Assembly: GCF_900187285.1 (NCBI RefSeq)
Contig: NZ_LT906470.1
Location: 697,501 to 761,500 of the forward strand
Direction of reading: 5' to 3'
Length of the DNA stretch: 64,000 nt
Origin: Veillonella rodentium
GTDB taxonomy: Bacteria > Bacillota > Negativicutes > Veillonellales > Veillonellaceae
The notes beneath the pieces are model-generated. The model made no database searches. It was given only the letters and a program-made list of their open reading frames with translations, and was not told where the DNA came from. Positions 25,970-34,460 of this stretch are shown here, in pieces. Each line of letters starts with the position of its first letter. The first letter of the stretch is position 1. The position numbers and the translations under genes were made by a program.

Positions 25970-26911
25970 TCAGGATTCTTCCGTTGTCGGTAGTTGAATA
26001 TGTTTTCCGTAGTTGCGTACATATTGCTCCAAGGCCTGAATGTACTCTTGACCTAATCGGCTGCGTTGCATTTTGTTATTCGTAATGTAACCGATATGCA
26101 TAATACCTTCTTCTGAGAGAGGGACGGAGATGATGTTTTCACCGTTAATTTCTTCATCGATAACACCGCTAGATACCGTATAGCCGTCGAGTCCGATAAG
26201 AAGGCTGAATAGGGAGGCTCTATCGCGCACGCGGATGTGTTTCGGGCGAACTACGGTGCTGAAAATCTCCTCTGAAAAATAGAAGGAATTATGATCGCCT
26301 TGTTCGAATGAAAGATAGGGATAATCTTCTAATTCATCCATGGATACGCTCGGTTTATGCGCTAATGGATGGTTCTTGCTGATAAAAATATGAGGATGCG
26401 CTCTGAATAGTTCCGTAAAGGTCAACTCATTCGTATGGATGAGCTTTTCCAGTACAGGACGGTTAAAATCATTGTAGAAAAGCAATCCTATTTCACTTTT
26501 CATATGAGCCACGTCGTCGATGATTTCATAGGTTTGTGTTTCTCGTAGTGATACATCGTATTGGTCGATACCGGCACCTTTTAATAGTTCTATAAACGCA
26601 CTGACCGCAAACGAGTAATGTTGTGTGGAAACGGAAAATTGTTTTTTGCCGCCTCCCTGACTTTTATATTGTTCCTCCAGCAGTGCGGCCTGTTCCAAAA
26701 CCTGGCGCGCATAGCCTAAGAAACGTTCACCTTCCTTGGAAACGGTAATACCTTTGTTGGTTCGATCGAAGATGGTAATCCCCATTTCCCGTTCCAGTTC
26801 CTTAATAGCCTTTGTCAAGCTCGGTTGAGAAACGAATAGTCGTTTGGCAGCTTCGCTGATGCTGCCGATATTTGCGATTGTAGTTACGTATTTTAATTGT
26901 TGTAGAGTCAA
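25970..26911 (-). CDS. LysR-type transcriptional regulator
   Basis: The 313-residue protein has the LysR winged helix at residues 1-60 (GSISEAAKRLFVSQPSLTKAIKELE) and an effector-binding domain of usual length. The start is TTG at 26911, as AAGGAG lies seven bases before it and the family start MTLQQLKYV fits. It is 119 bases upstream of the metE-like gene on the same strand, so it probably controls that gene and msrAB in response to methionine-related metabolites or oxidation. The effector cannot be read from the sequence. Confidence 0.88.
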   Translation of the reverse strand: MTLQQLKYVTTIANIGSISEAAKRLFVSQPSLTKAIKELEREMGITIFDRTNKGITVSKEGERFLGYARQVLEQAALLEEQYKSQGGGKKQFSVSTQHYSFAVSAFIELLKGAGIDQYDVSLRETQTYEIIDDVAHMKSEIGLLFYNDFNRPVLEKLIHTNELTFTELFRAHPHIFISKNHPLAHKPSVSMDELEDYPYLSFEQGDHNSFYFSEEIFSTVVRPKHIRVRDRASLFSLLIGLDGYTVSSGVIDEEINGENIISVPLSEEGIMHIGYITNNKMQRSRLGQEYIQALEQYVRNYGKHIQLPTTEES

Positions 26912-27016
26912 AGCAGTTCTCCTTTTATTCTATTATATTATTAATAGTAAACGATTCCATGTATTTAAGCAATGTTCTATATATGTTACAATGGACTAAC
27001 AGAATGAGGAGGGACT

Positions 27017-27547
27017 ATGCTGAAACAAGTCATCGTTGTAGAAGGAAAATCTGATATACAGCGCATTGCACAGGCTGTAGAGGCCGATTGTATCGCTACG
27101 GAAGGATTTACATTGCGAAAAGGTGTAATCGATATGATTCGCATCGCTTATGAAAAGCGGGGCATTATTATATTAACCGATCCGGATACGGCGGGGGAGC
27201 GTATCCGTCGTGTATTGACGAAGAAATTTCCTCGCGCTCAACACGCTTTTGTACCACGAGATGAGGCTTTTGCAAATGATGATATCGGTATAGAACAGGC
27301 TTCACCCGAATCCATTAGAAAGGCCTTATCTACACTGCATGTGGAATCATTGGAGTCATCTGATGAATTTTGTATGGCTGATTTAGTGCGACATGGGTTA
27401 GCCGGCGCTCCGGACAGTGCTTCACAACGTGCGGCGGTAGGAGCGAAACTCGGTATCGGTTATGGTAATGCGAAGCAATTTATATACCGTCTTAATCATT
27501 ATGGTATATCTCGTGAGGCCTATGAAGAGGCCGTGAATAGTTTATGA
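27017..27547 (+). CDS. rnmV: Ribonuclease M5 (5S rRNA maturation)
   Basis: The 176-residue Toprim-family nuclease starts QVIVVEGKSDIQRI, with the acidic Toprim signature and LTDPDTAGERIRR. It cleaves the 5S rRNA precursor on both sides in Gram-positive bacteria. GAGGAGGG precedes the ATG. ksgA follows with a start 12 bases after the stop, the usual Firmicute arrangement. Its likely substrate, a 5S gene, is at the start of this window. Confidence 0.94.
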   Translation: MLKQVIVVEGKSDIQRIAQAVEADCIATEGFTLRKGVIDMIRIAYEKRGIIILTDPDTAGERIRRVLTKKFPRAQHAFVPRDEAFANDDIGIEQASPESIRKALSTLHVESLESSDEFCMADLVRHGLAGAPDSASQRAAVGAKLGIGYGNAKQFIYRLNHYGISREAYEEAVNSL

Positions 27548-27558
27548 CAGGAGACAGA

Positions 27559-28407
27559 ATGTTAGAATCAGTAATTGCAAGCCCGGAAGTCGTGCACTAT
27601 ATATGTAAGCGTTTTGATATCAAGATGAGTAAAAAGTTGGGGCAAAACTTTCTTATCAAACGCGGTATTGTTGATGAAATCGTTCATGCTGCTGACTTAA
27701 CACCCGGTGAGCCTGTTTTAGAGGTCGGTCCCGGTATAGGTACATTGACTCAAGGTTTGGCTCAAAGTGGAGCCGACGTGACGGCTATTGAACTTGATCG
27801 CCGTTTATTAGAAGTCCTCGATACCACGTTAGCGCCTTATAATAATGTACGCATCGTACACGGCGATGTATTAAAACTCGATGTTGCCGCCATTATGAAT
27901 CATAAGCCTTTTAAGGTGGTCGCTAATTTACCGTATTATATTACAACTCCGATTATCATGTCTTTACTAGAAAGCAAACTGCCGATCGAACGCCTTGTTG
28001 TAATGGTTCAAAAAGAGGTGGCTTTGCGGATGGTGGCAAAACCGGGTACAAAGGATTACGGGGCGCTGTCTGTAGCGGTTCAATATTATACGGAACCGGA
28101 TATTGTTCTCGATGTGCCGCCGAAATCCTTCTTGCCGGTTCCGGCGGTTACCAGTTCTGTTATCCGTTGCGTACTGCGCGATAAACCGCCTGTGAATGTG
28201 GCTGATGAACGTTTGTTTTTCCGCGTTGTGAAAGCCGGTTTTGCACAACGTCGAAAAACCTTTGCAAATACGATGCGTACCACGGGACTTTCAAAGGAAC
28301 AGATTGAGGAAATCTTATCAAAGGCCGGTATTGACGGTCGGAGAAGAGGAGAGACCTTCAGCCTTCAAGAATTTGCCGATGTGGCTAATGCATGGGCTGA
28401 GCTATAA
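27559..28407 (+). CDS. rsmA: 16S rRNA (A1518/A1519-N6)-dimethyltransferase
   Basis: The 282-residue enzyme dimethylates two adjacent adenines near the 3' end of 16S rRNA. It has KKLGQNFLIKRG, the SAM loop EVGPGIGTLTQGL and the NLPYYITTPI catalytic motif. ATG 27559 was chosen over 27544 because AGGAG stands six bases before it; the earlier ATG would overlap rnmV. A large hairpin follows. Confidence 0.95.
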   Translation: MLESVIASPEVVHYICKRFDIKMSKKLGQNFLIKRGIVDEIVHAADLTPGEPVLEVGPGIGTLTQGLAQSGADVTAIELDRRLLEVLDTTLAPYNNVRIVHGDVLKLDVAAIMNHKPFKVVANLPYYITTPIIMSLLESKLPIERLVVMVQKEVALRMVAKPGTKDYGALSVAVQYYTEPDIVLDVPPKSFLPVPAVTSSVIRCVLRDKPPVNVADERLFFRVVKAGFAQRRKTFANTMRTTGLSKEQIEEILSKAGIDGRRRGETFSLQEFADVANAWAEL

Positions 28408-28413
28408 GAAATG

Positions 28414-28467
28414 AATAAGCCCTCCTGATGTTAGATTAATTAAATTCTAACATCAGGAGGGTTTATT
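28414..28467 (+). terminator. Strong hairpin terminator after rsmA
   Basis: A 22-bp stem with one G-U pair (28414-28435 with 28446-28467) and a T-rich end. The stem is unusually long for this window. Confidence 0.8.
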
Positions 28468-28562
28468 ATTATGACAGAGTGATTAGTTGTCAATCAGGGA
28501 TTATAGGATAAAAGAGTTATAGAATAAAACGAAAACGTGTTGCAAATTCAATCTTATGAATT

Positions 28563-28586
28563 AAAAAAGCCCCGGAGGGCTTTTTT
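28563..28586 (-). terminator. Terminator of gltS
   Basis: A 10-bp perfect stem (28563-28572 with 28577-28586), with A and T runs as outer arms, overlaps the gltS stop codon. Confidence 0.85.
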
Positions 28587-29832
28587 AGTATAGAATACCT
28601 GCCATTGAGGTAATGATGATGGCGTTTGCGAAGTCAATCAAGAAGGCACCCACCAGGGAAACTACGAGCCATGCACGAGGGGATGGACCATGTTTACTTG
28701 CCAAGGACAACATGTTAACCAATGCGTTCGGCGTCGCACCCAGACCGAAGCCGATGGCACCGGCGCCGAGCATAACGGAATCGTAGTTGCGACCGAATAA
28801 AAGGTAAATAAGGTACGCAAAAATTATGATAAGAGCCATTTGCGCCAATAGGATGGAAATGAGCGGCAATGCGAGGTTAATTAACTGCACGAGCTTCAAG
28901 CTGTTGATAGCCATCGTTACGAATAAGGATAAAGCTACATTGGATACTGCATCAAGAGCGGTATCATTGATTTTGTATGATTTTGTGAAATCACCGAAGT
29001 TACGAATGATCGCGGCACAAATCATAGCGCCGATATATGCCGGTAATGGAGTGAGGATTGATAATCCTGCACTGATGATGGTGCCGATGCCTAAGGCAAG
29101 ACCGATCCACATACAGATGGTCAACAAATCCTGTGCACTGAATTGTTTTCCGCCACCTTCGACGTGATCTTCGATATAATCGATACCTTCATCATCCATA
29201 GACTCAGGGCTTTCATAAGGTGTTTTCACATGGTGTGTCTTGATAATACGTTCTCCGACAGGGGCACCGAGAATGGTTCCGGCCACCATACCGAATGTTG
29301 CAGCAGCCACAGCGGCTGAAGCGGTGCCCGGAATACCGAGTAATTCTTCAAAGTATGGACCGAAGGCACCGGCTGTACCGAGACCGCCCATCATGGATAC
29401 GGAGCCGGCCATGATACCGATGATAGGCTCAACGCCGAGTGCTTTAGCAATAAGGATACCCGTTGTATTCTGAACGACGATCCAGACGGCACAAGCAATG
29501 AAGAAGAAGATAATGAAAATACCGCCCTTTTTTAAGACCTTTAATGAAGCCATCAAACCGATGGTCGTAAAGAAGGCTAACATTAAAAAGGTTTGTAGAG
29601 AACTTTCAAAGGTGATGTTTAAAATTTTATAATATGAAAGAATAGCAGTTAAAAATGCAAATGGTAAGGCCCCTACGGCAGGTGCAGGCATACACATACG
29701 TTGTAAAATTCTGGAATGTTTGTTAATCCAAGTACCTATAAATAATGTAATAATGGCAAGGCCTACAGTCTGATACATGGACAAGTTGAGGGTCCATACG
29801 TCATTAACTAACTTTAGGTCAATCAGTGGCAT
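28585..29832 (-). CDS. gltS: Sodium/glutamate symporter GltS family
   Basis: The 415-residue protein is mostly hydrophobic with about 10-12 membrane segments and two pseudo-symmetric halves. Each half has a Gly/Ala-rich reentrant-type motif: GSVSMMGGLGTAGAFGP and GAGAIGFGLGATPNALVNM. GltS imports glutamate with Na+. A soluble segment at about residues 197-235 separates the halves. AAGGAGTG precedes the ATG. It is a single gene with a distinctive palindromic upstream region. Confidence 0.9.
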   Translation of the reverse strand: MPLIDLKLVNDVWTLNLSMYQTVGLAIITLFIGTWINKHSRILQRMCMPAPAVGALPFAFLTAILSYYKILNITFESSLQTFLMLAFFTTIGLMASLKVLKKGGIFIIFFFIACAVWIVVQNTTGILIAKALGVEPIIGIMAGSVSMMGGLGTAGAFGPYFEELLGIPGTASAAVAAATFGMVAGTILGAPVGERIIKTHHVKTPYESPESMDDEGIDYIEDHVEGGGKQFSAQDLLTICMWIGLALGIGTIISAGLSILTPLPAYIGAMICAAIIRNFGDFTKSYKINDTALDAVSNVALSLFVTMAINSLKLVQLINLALPLISILLAQMALIIIFAYLIYLLFGRNYDSVMLGAGAIGFGLGATPNALVNMLSLASKHGPSPRAWLVVSLVGAFLIDFANAIIITSMAGILY

Positions 29833-29888
29833 AAAATCACTCCTTTTAATAATAATATATTTTTATTTTATCATGAATAAATACGAAA

Positions 29889-29935
29889 ATACTATAGAAT
29901 TTATATAGTATACAAATTTTGTATATTAAATATAC
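29889..29935. promoter_or_regulatory. Three chained palindromes upstream of gltS
   Basis: Three palindromes follow each other: ATACTATA...TATAGTAT (29889-29911), TATACAAA-T-TTTGTATA (29909-29925) and GTATATT-A-AATATAC (29921-29935). Neighbouring ones share bases. They lie 57-103 bases before the gltS ATG, where operators would be expected. The rest of 29833-30092 is AT-rich without a gene. Confidence 0.6.
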
Positions 29936-30093
29936 ATTTATCATAATAAAGATCAAATAGAATTTTATTTTTTGAAAGCGGCTTACCGGAAATGAAGCAA
30001 TTAAATGATAATAACTCATAATATAGATGACTTATTAACATAAATCATACCATAATTATTCGACATTATAAATAGATTTTCCTGCTAGAAAAA

Positions 30094-30150
30094 TAAAAAA
30101 TCACGGAATATATTATACGTTCTGTTATAAACGCATACGTATTCCGTGAT
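30094..30150 (-). terminator. Terminator of prfC
   Basis: An 11-bp perfect repeat (30100-30110 with 30140-30150), with partial pairing of the bases between, is followed on the minus strand by a T run. Confidence 0.7.
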
Positions 30151-30213
30151 TATAGCTTTCATGATAGAGGTAGTATTTAGAATTGCATATCCTCGTGTAT
30201 TCTGAGTAAGGCG

Positions 30214-31809
30214 TTATACCTCATTATGTAATTTGGGTGTCGTTAAAAATACTACATCCGGATTACGTTCCTGAACCCAGCCCATCTGCCATTCGTTGGA
30301 GATGAGCACTACGGTACGGTCGCGATTGTCTTTCACAATCATCGCATTATCCACACCTTTTAAGGTGGCGATATCTACATCGCCGTCAATCCATCGAGCT
30401 ACGCTGTACGGTAATGTATGATTTAAAAGATCTACACCGTATTCATTTTTGAGTCGGTATTCCAATACTTCAAATTGAAGCATACCTACGGCACCGACAA
30501 CGAAGGAGTCAAGAGCACCCGGCTGTTCGAAGATTTGAACGGCACCTTCTTGAGCAAGTTGTGTCATCCCTTTTTGGAACTGTTTACGTTTCATCGTATC
30601 TTTCGGAGATACACGGGCAAAGAATTCCGGTGGGAATACGGGAAAGTCACCAAAGGTTACCTTGTGCTTCGGTGCACATAGGGTATCACCGACCCCCATG
30701 GTTCCCGCATCAAATACACCGATGATATCGCCCGGATACGCATTCTCCACGATGGTTCGCTCAGTAGCGAGGAATTGCTGCGGTTGCGATAGGCGAATGG
30801 TTTTGTTAGATTGACGATGTAATACGGACATGCCTTTTTCAAATTGGCCGGAGCAGATACGCATAAATACGATGCGGTCATGATGATTTGGATCCATGTT
30901 GGCCTGAATTTTGAATACCAAGGCGGAGAAGTCTTCGCTCGTTGGCTGTACCGTTTCTTCAATGGCTTCACGTGGAGCCGGGGATGGGGCGAGTTCCAAG
31001 AATTTTTCCAAGAACGGTTTGACCCCGAAATTTGTCATGGCGGATCCGAAGAACATCGGCGTCAGTTCGCCGGCGCGAACTTTATCAAAATCAAACGGAT
31101 CGCCGGCCACATCGAGCAGTTCAATATCATCGAGGAGGGCCTGGTATACCTCAGTGCCCAACAATTCTTTCATACGCGGATCATCGAGGGCGCCTTTTTC
31201 AGAGGCTAATTTCTCCTGTCCATGTGTTTCGTCTTTGGCAAAGAGCTCGATCGTTTCATGTTCTCTGTCGTATACGCCCTTGTATTCACCGTTGATGCCG
31301 ATGGGCCAGTTCATAGGACAGGTGCGAATGCCGAGAACGTTTTCAATCTCCTCCATCAGGTCAAACGGGTTGCGTCCGAAATGGTCAATCTTATTGACGA
31401 ATGTAAAGATTGGAATACCGCGTTCTTTAGATACGGCAAATAGTTTCTTTGTCTGCGTTTCGACGCCTTTTGCCACGTCGATGAGCATGACTGCACTGTC
31501 CGCTGCCATTAATGTGCGATACGTATCCTCCGAAAAGTCCTGGTGACCGGGTGTATCGAGGATGTTGACACGACAGCCGTCGTAGTCGAATTGTAATACG
31601 GAACTTGTTACGGAGATACCGCGCTGCTTTTCGATTTCCATCCAGTCGGACACGGCATGCTTTGCGGTCTTTCTGGATTTTACGGAACCGGCTAGATGAA
31701 TAGCACCGCCGTATAGCAGTAATTTTTCTGTCAGTGTAGTTTTACCCGCATCCGGGTGAGATATGATAGCAAACGTGCGACGTCGTTGCACTTCTTCTAA
31801 AAATGTCAT
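30214..31809 (-). CDS. prfC: Peptide chain release factor 3
   Basis: The 531-residue translational GTPase recycles RF1/RF2 after termination. It has the G1 loop SHPDAGKTTLTEKLL, the RF3-type effector region SDWMEIEKQRGISVTSSV, G3 DTPGHQDF and G4 NKID. Length matches E. coli RF3 (529). GAGGTG precedes the ATG. It is a single gene. Long open frames on the other strand across this gene are shadows. Confidence 0.96.
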   Translation of the reverse strand: MTFLEEVQRRRTFAIISHPDAGKTTLTEKLLLYGGAIHLAGSVKSRKTAKHAVSDWMEIEKQRGISVTSSVLQFDYDGCRVNILDTPGHQDFSEDTYRTLMAADSAVMLIDVAKGVETQTKKLFAVSKERGIPIFTFVNKIDHFGRNPFDLMEEIENVLGIRTCPMNWPIGINGEYKGVYDREHETIELFAKDETHGQEKLASEKGALDDPRMKELLGTEVYQALLDDIELLDVAGDPFDFDKVRAGELTPMFFGSAMTNFGVKPFLEKFLELAPSPAPREAIEETVQPTSEDFSALVFKIQANMDPNHHDRIVFMRICSGQFEKGMSVLHRQSNKTIRLSQPQQFLATERTIVENAYPGDIIGVFDAGTMGVGDTLCAPKHKVTFGDFPVFPPEFFARVSPKDTMKRKQFQKGMTQLAQEGAVQIFEQPGALDSFVVGAVGMLQFEVLEYRLKNEYGVDLLNHTLPYSVARWIDGDVDIATLKGVDNAMIVKDNRDRTVVLISNEWQMGWVQERNPDVVFLTTPKLHNEV

Positions 31810-31986
31810 GATTCACCTCTATTATATGTTCGTGAAAGCTTTTTTCTTTTAAATGAGGATATTCATATCTTTCACATCTTTAAAATTATACATGATTTTG
31901 GTAGTTATGACTATTAAATTGTAGTATAATTAAGTTTCCTAGAACGGTATCAAACTATGCCGTAAATTGATGTTAAGGAGGGGCCC

Positions 31987-34299
31987 ATGCGGTTATTTAT
32001 TGCGGAAAAGCCGTCAATGGCACGGGAAATCAGTAAATGCCTGCCGGAAAATAAAAATATACAGAAACGCAACGGTTATTTCATCCAAGGTGACGATGTG
32101 GTTACGTGGGTTGTGGGACATGTATTGCATCAGGCCGAACCGGGTGATTATGATGATAAATATATTCGCTGGCGCCCTCAGGATTTACCCATCGTGCCGA
32201 AGGAATGGAAACTGCTAATCACCGACAGCAGTCGGCAACAGTTCGAGACGGTAAAAGAATTGATCGGAAAAGCCGATATCATTGTCAATGCAGGTGACCC
32301 GGATCGAGAAGGTCAGCTGCTCGTTGATGAGGTCCTGTATTTTGTAGGAAATACAAAGCCGGTACAGCGTATCTTATTAAATGCGCTGGATGAAAAATCA
32401 GTCAAAGCCGCATTGAATGATTTGCGTGATAATAAGGACTTTCACAATCTATATCAGTCGGCTCTTGCCCGTGCCCGTGCGGACTGGCTGATCGGTATGA
32501 ATTTATCTCGTGCGTATACCTTGTCGGAGCGGTATAAGGGGCATAAAGTAACCTTGCCTATCGGTCGTGTCAAAACGCCTACATTGGCTCTTGTGGTTCG
32601 ACGGGAACGGGAATTGGCCGCATTTAAGCCGATTGACTATTTTACGGTTAAAATTTTATATACCCATCCGAACGGTACATTTTGGGCGACATGGCAACCG
32701 ACGGATGAACAGAAGGGGCTTGATCCCGATGGGCGCCTTATCAATAAGGCTGTAGCGGATGAACTGGTTAATCGCCTTCAGGCCGGTTCGGAAGGTGTCA
32801 TCAAGTCCGTTATAAAGTCGAAGAAGAAAGATGTACAACGGTTGCCCCTGTCCTTATCATCATTGCAGGTATTGGCGGGAAAGGCTTTTTCTTATGATCC
32901 GCAGACGGTACTCGATACGGCGCAGAAGCTGTACGAAAAGAAATTGACCACGTATCCCCGGTCGGATTGTGAATATTTACCGCCCAATCAATATGGAGAT
33001 CGCATAGCAATCCTCAAAAATTTAGAAAGCTCGGGAGATGAGAAACTATCGAAATGGGCGAGTGGCGCGGATTGTAATATCAGGAGCCGTGCATGGAATG
33101 AAAAAAAGATTACAGCCCATCATGCGATTATTCCTACGACGGTGGTGTGTAATGTAACGACTCTATCCGAGGAAGAACGAAATATTTATTTTCTTATCAG
33201 TCAAGCTTATTTAGCGCAGTTCTATGGAGAACATGTGTATGAGCAGACAAAAATTACGGTGGAGCAATGCAAGGAAGAGTTTGTTGCCAATGGTCGCGTT
33301 GTCATTGAAGAAGGATGGAAGGCTCTTTATAAACGGCAAAAATCAAAATTATCCTCAGATAATAGCGATGAGCCGGATCTGACTGATGAAAGCGGCGCAG
33401 AGGCTTCACCGAAAAAGGATGCTGTTGAAGAGGCGGATCATTTGCCGGCTGTAAAGAAGAATGATGCGGTTCAATACACGGATTCGACCATTGATGCGAA
33501 GCAAACGAAACCGCCATCTCGCTTTACACCGTCTACGCTGTTACAGGCGATGAAAGAGATCCATAAATTTGTTAAGAATGAAGATTTAAAGAAGCAGTTA
33601 AAGGCTGTGTCCGGTATCGGTACAGAAGCGACGAGGGCGAATATTATCGATGAGCTCATCAGTCGCGGCTTTATGAAAACATCGGGGAAAAAACAGGTTC
33701 TGTCCCCGACGGAAACGGGGTATCTCTTGGTGGATGCGCTGCCTGATGAATTGCTTTACCCTGACGAAACAGCCGTGTGGGAAGAGCGTTTATCCCTCAT
33801 GAGTGATGGTGAAGATACATTAGACTCTTTTCTTGCGGATCAAATTAAATTTTTACAACATTTGATTGATAAGCTGGGATTTGATAAACAGGTTTCTTCT
33901 GGACAAATGATGCCTAATGTGGTGCGGACCATATCGAATCAAAATCGAAAGAGGCCTTTGGATAACAGCTCAACGGATATATCTAAATTGCCGATCTGTC
34001 CTTCGTGCAAAACGGGTCATTTACAACGAAAGAACGGTAAATTCGGTGCATTCCTGGGATGCACCAACTATCCGGAATGTCGTTACACGCAACCGGTGGG
34101 AGGCAGTCAGGCCGAACAAGATATGAATATTGATGTACCTGAGGAGAGCCGGGTATATAAATGTCCTCGTTGTCAGAAAGGATACTTTGTAAAGCAGGAA
34201 AACGGTGGTCGCATAAATTGGGTATGCAGCAATCGGTCGGAATGTAGGACACAGTGTTCTGATGTGCATGGAGTGCCCAGTGTATATGCTGATAAATAA
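31987..34299 (+). CDS. topB: DNA topoisomerase III-like type IA topoisomerase
   Basis: The 770-residue enzyme has the Toprim parts RLFIAEKPSMAREI and AGDPDREGQLLVDEVL, and the active-site Tyr region TTYPRSDCEYLP near residue 322. An acidic linker lies near residues 455-500. Two C-terminal zinc ribbons follow (CPSCKTGH...CTNYPECRY and CPRCQKGY...CSNRSECR). It relaxes or decatenates DNA by single-strand passage. ATG follows GGAGGGG. The linker and the tail of zinc ribbons are the most variable parts. Confidence 0.93.
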   Translation: MRLFIAEKPSMAREISKCLPENKNIQKRNGYFIQGDDVVTWVVGHVLHQAEPGDYDDKYIRWRPQDLPIVPKEWKLLITDSSRQQFETVKELIGKADIIVNAGDPDREGQLLVDEVLYFVGNTKPVQRILLNALDEKSVKAALNDLRDNKDFHNLYQSALARARADWLIGMNLSRAYTLSERYKGHKVTLPIGRVKTPTLALVVRRERELAAFKPIDYFTVKILYTHPNGTFWATWQPTDEQKGLDPDGRLINKAVADELVNRLQAGSEGVIKSVIKSKKKDVQRLPLSLSSLQVLAGKAFSYDPQTVLDTAQKLYEKKLTTYPRSDCEYLPPNQYGDRIAILKNLESSGDEKLSKWASGADCNIRSRAWNEKKITAHHAIIPTTVVCNVTTLSEEERNIYFLISQAYLAQFYGEHVYEQTKITVEQCKEEFVANGRVVIEEGWKALYKRQKSKLSSDNSDEPDLTDESGAEASPKKDAVEEADHLPAVKKNDAVQYTDSTIDAKQTKPPSRFTPSTLLQAMKEIHKFVKNEDLKKQLKAVSGIGTEATRANIIDELISRGFMKTSGKKQVLSPTETGYLLVDALPDELLYPDETAVWEERLSLMSDGEDTLDSFLADQIKFLQHLIDKLGFDKQVSSGQMMPNVVRTISNQNRKRPLDNSSTDISKLPICPSCKTGHLQRKNGKFGAFLGCTNYPECRYTQPVGGSQAEQDMNIDVPEESRVYKCPRCQKGYFVKQENGGRINWVCSNRSECRTQCSDVHGVPSVYADK

Positions 34300-34411
34300 C
34301 ATCAATACTTAATATCTTAATTGTCTACATTTAGTTGGCATCTTTTTATATAAAAGATGTTTAACATTACATGTTCTTGTTATTAGTTTTACTTAAAATA
34401 GAATAATAAAC

Positions 34412-34446
34412 AAAGCGCGTGCAGCTGAGCTGTACGCGCTTTTGTG
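34412..34446. terminator. Two-way terminator between topB and the helicase gene
   Basis: A 14-bp stem with one G-U pair (34412-34425 with 34429-34442), triloop TGA, and T runs on both strands. Confidence 0.85.
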
Positions 34447-34460
34447 TTATATAAAAAGTT

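Noticed and set aside
30844-31546. Long open frames (up to 211 codons) on the plus strand inside prfC
   Set aside because: They are shadows of prfC codon use; no family motif and no ribosome site.
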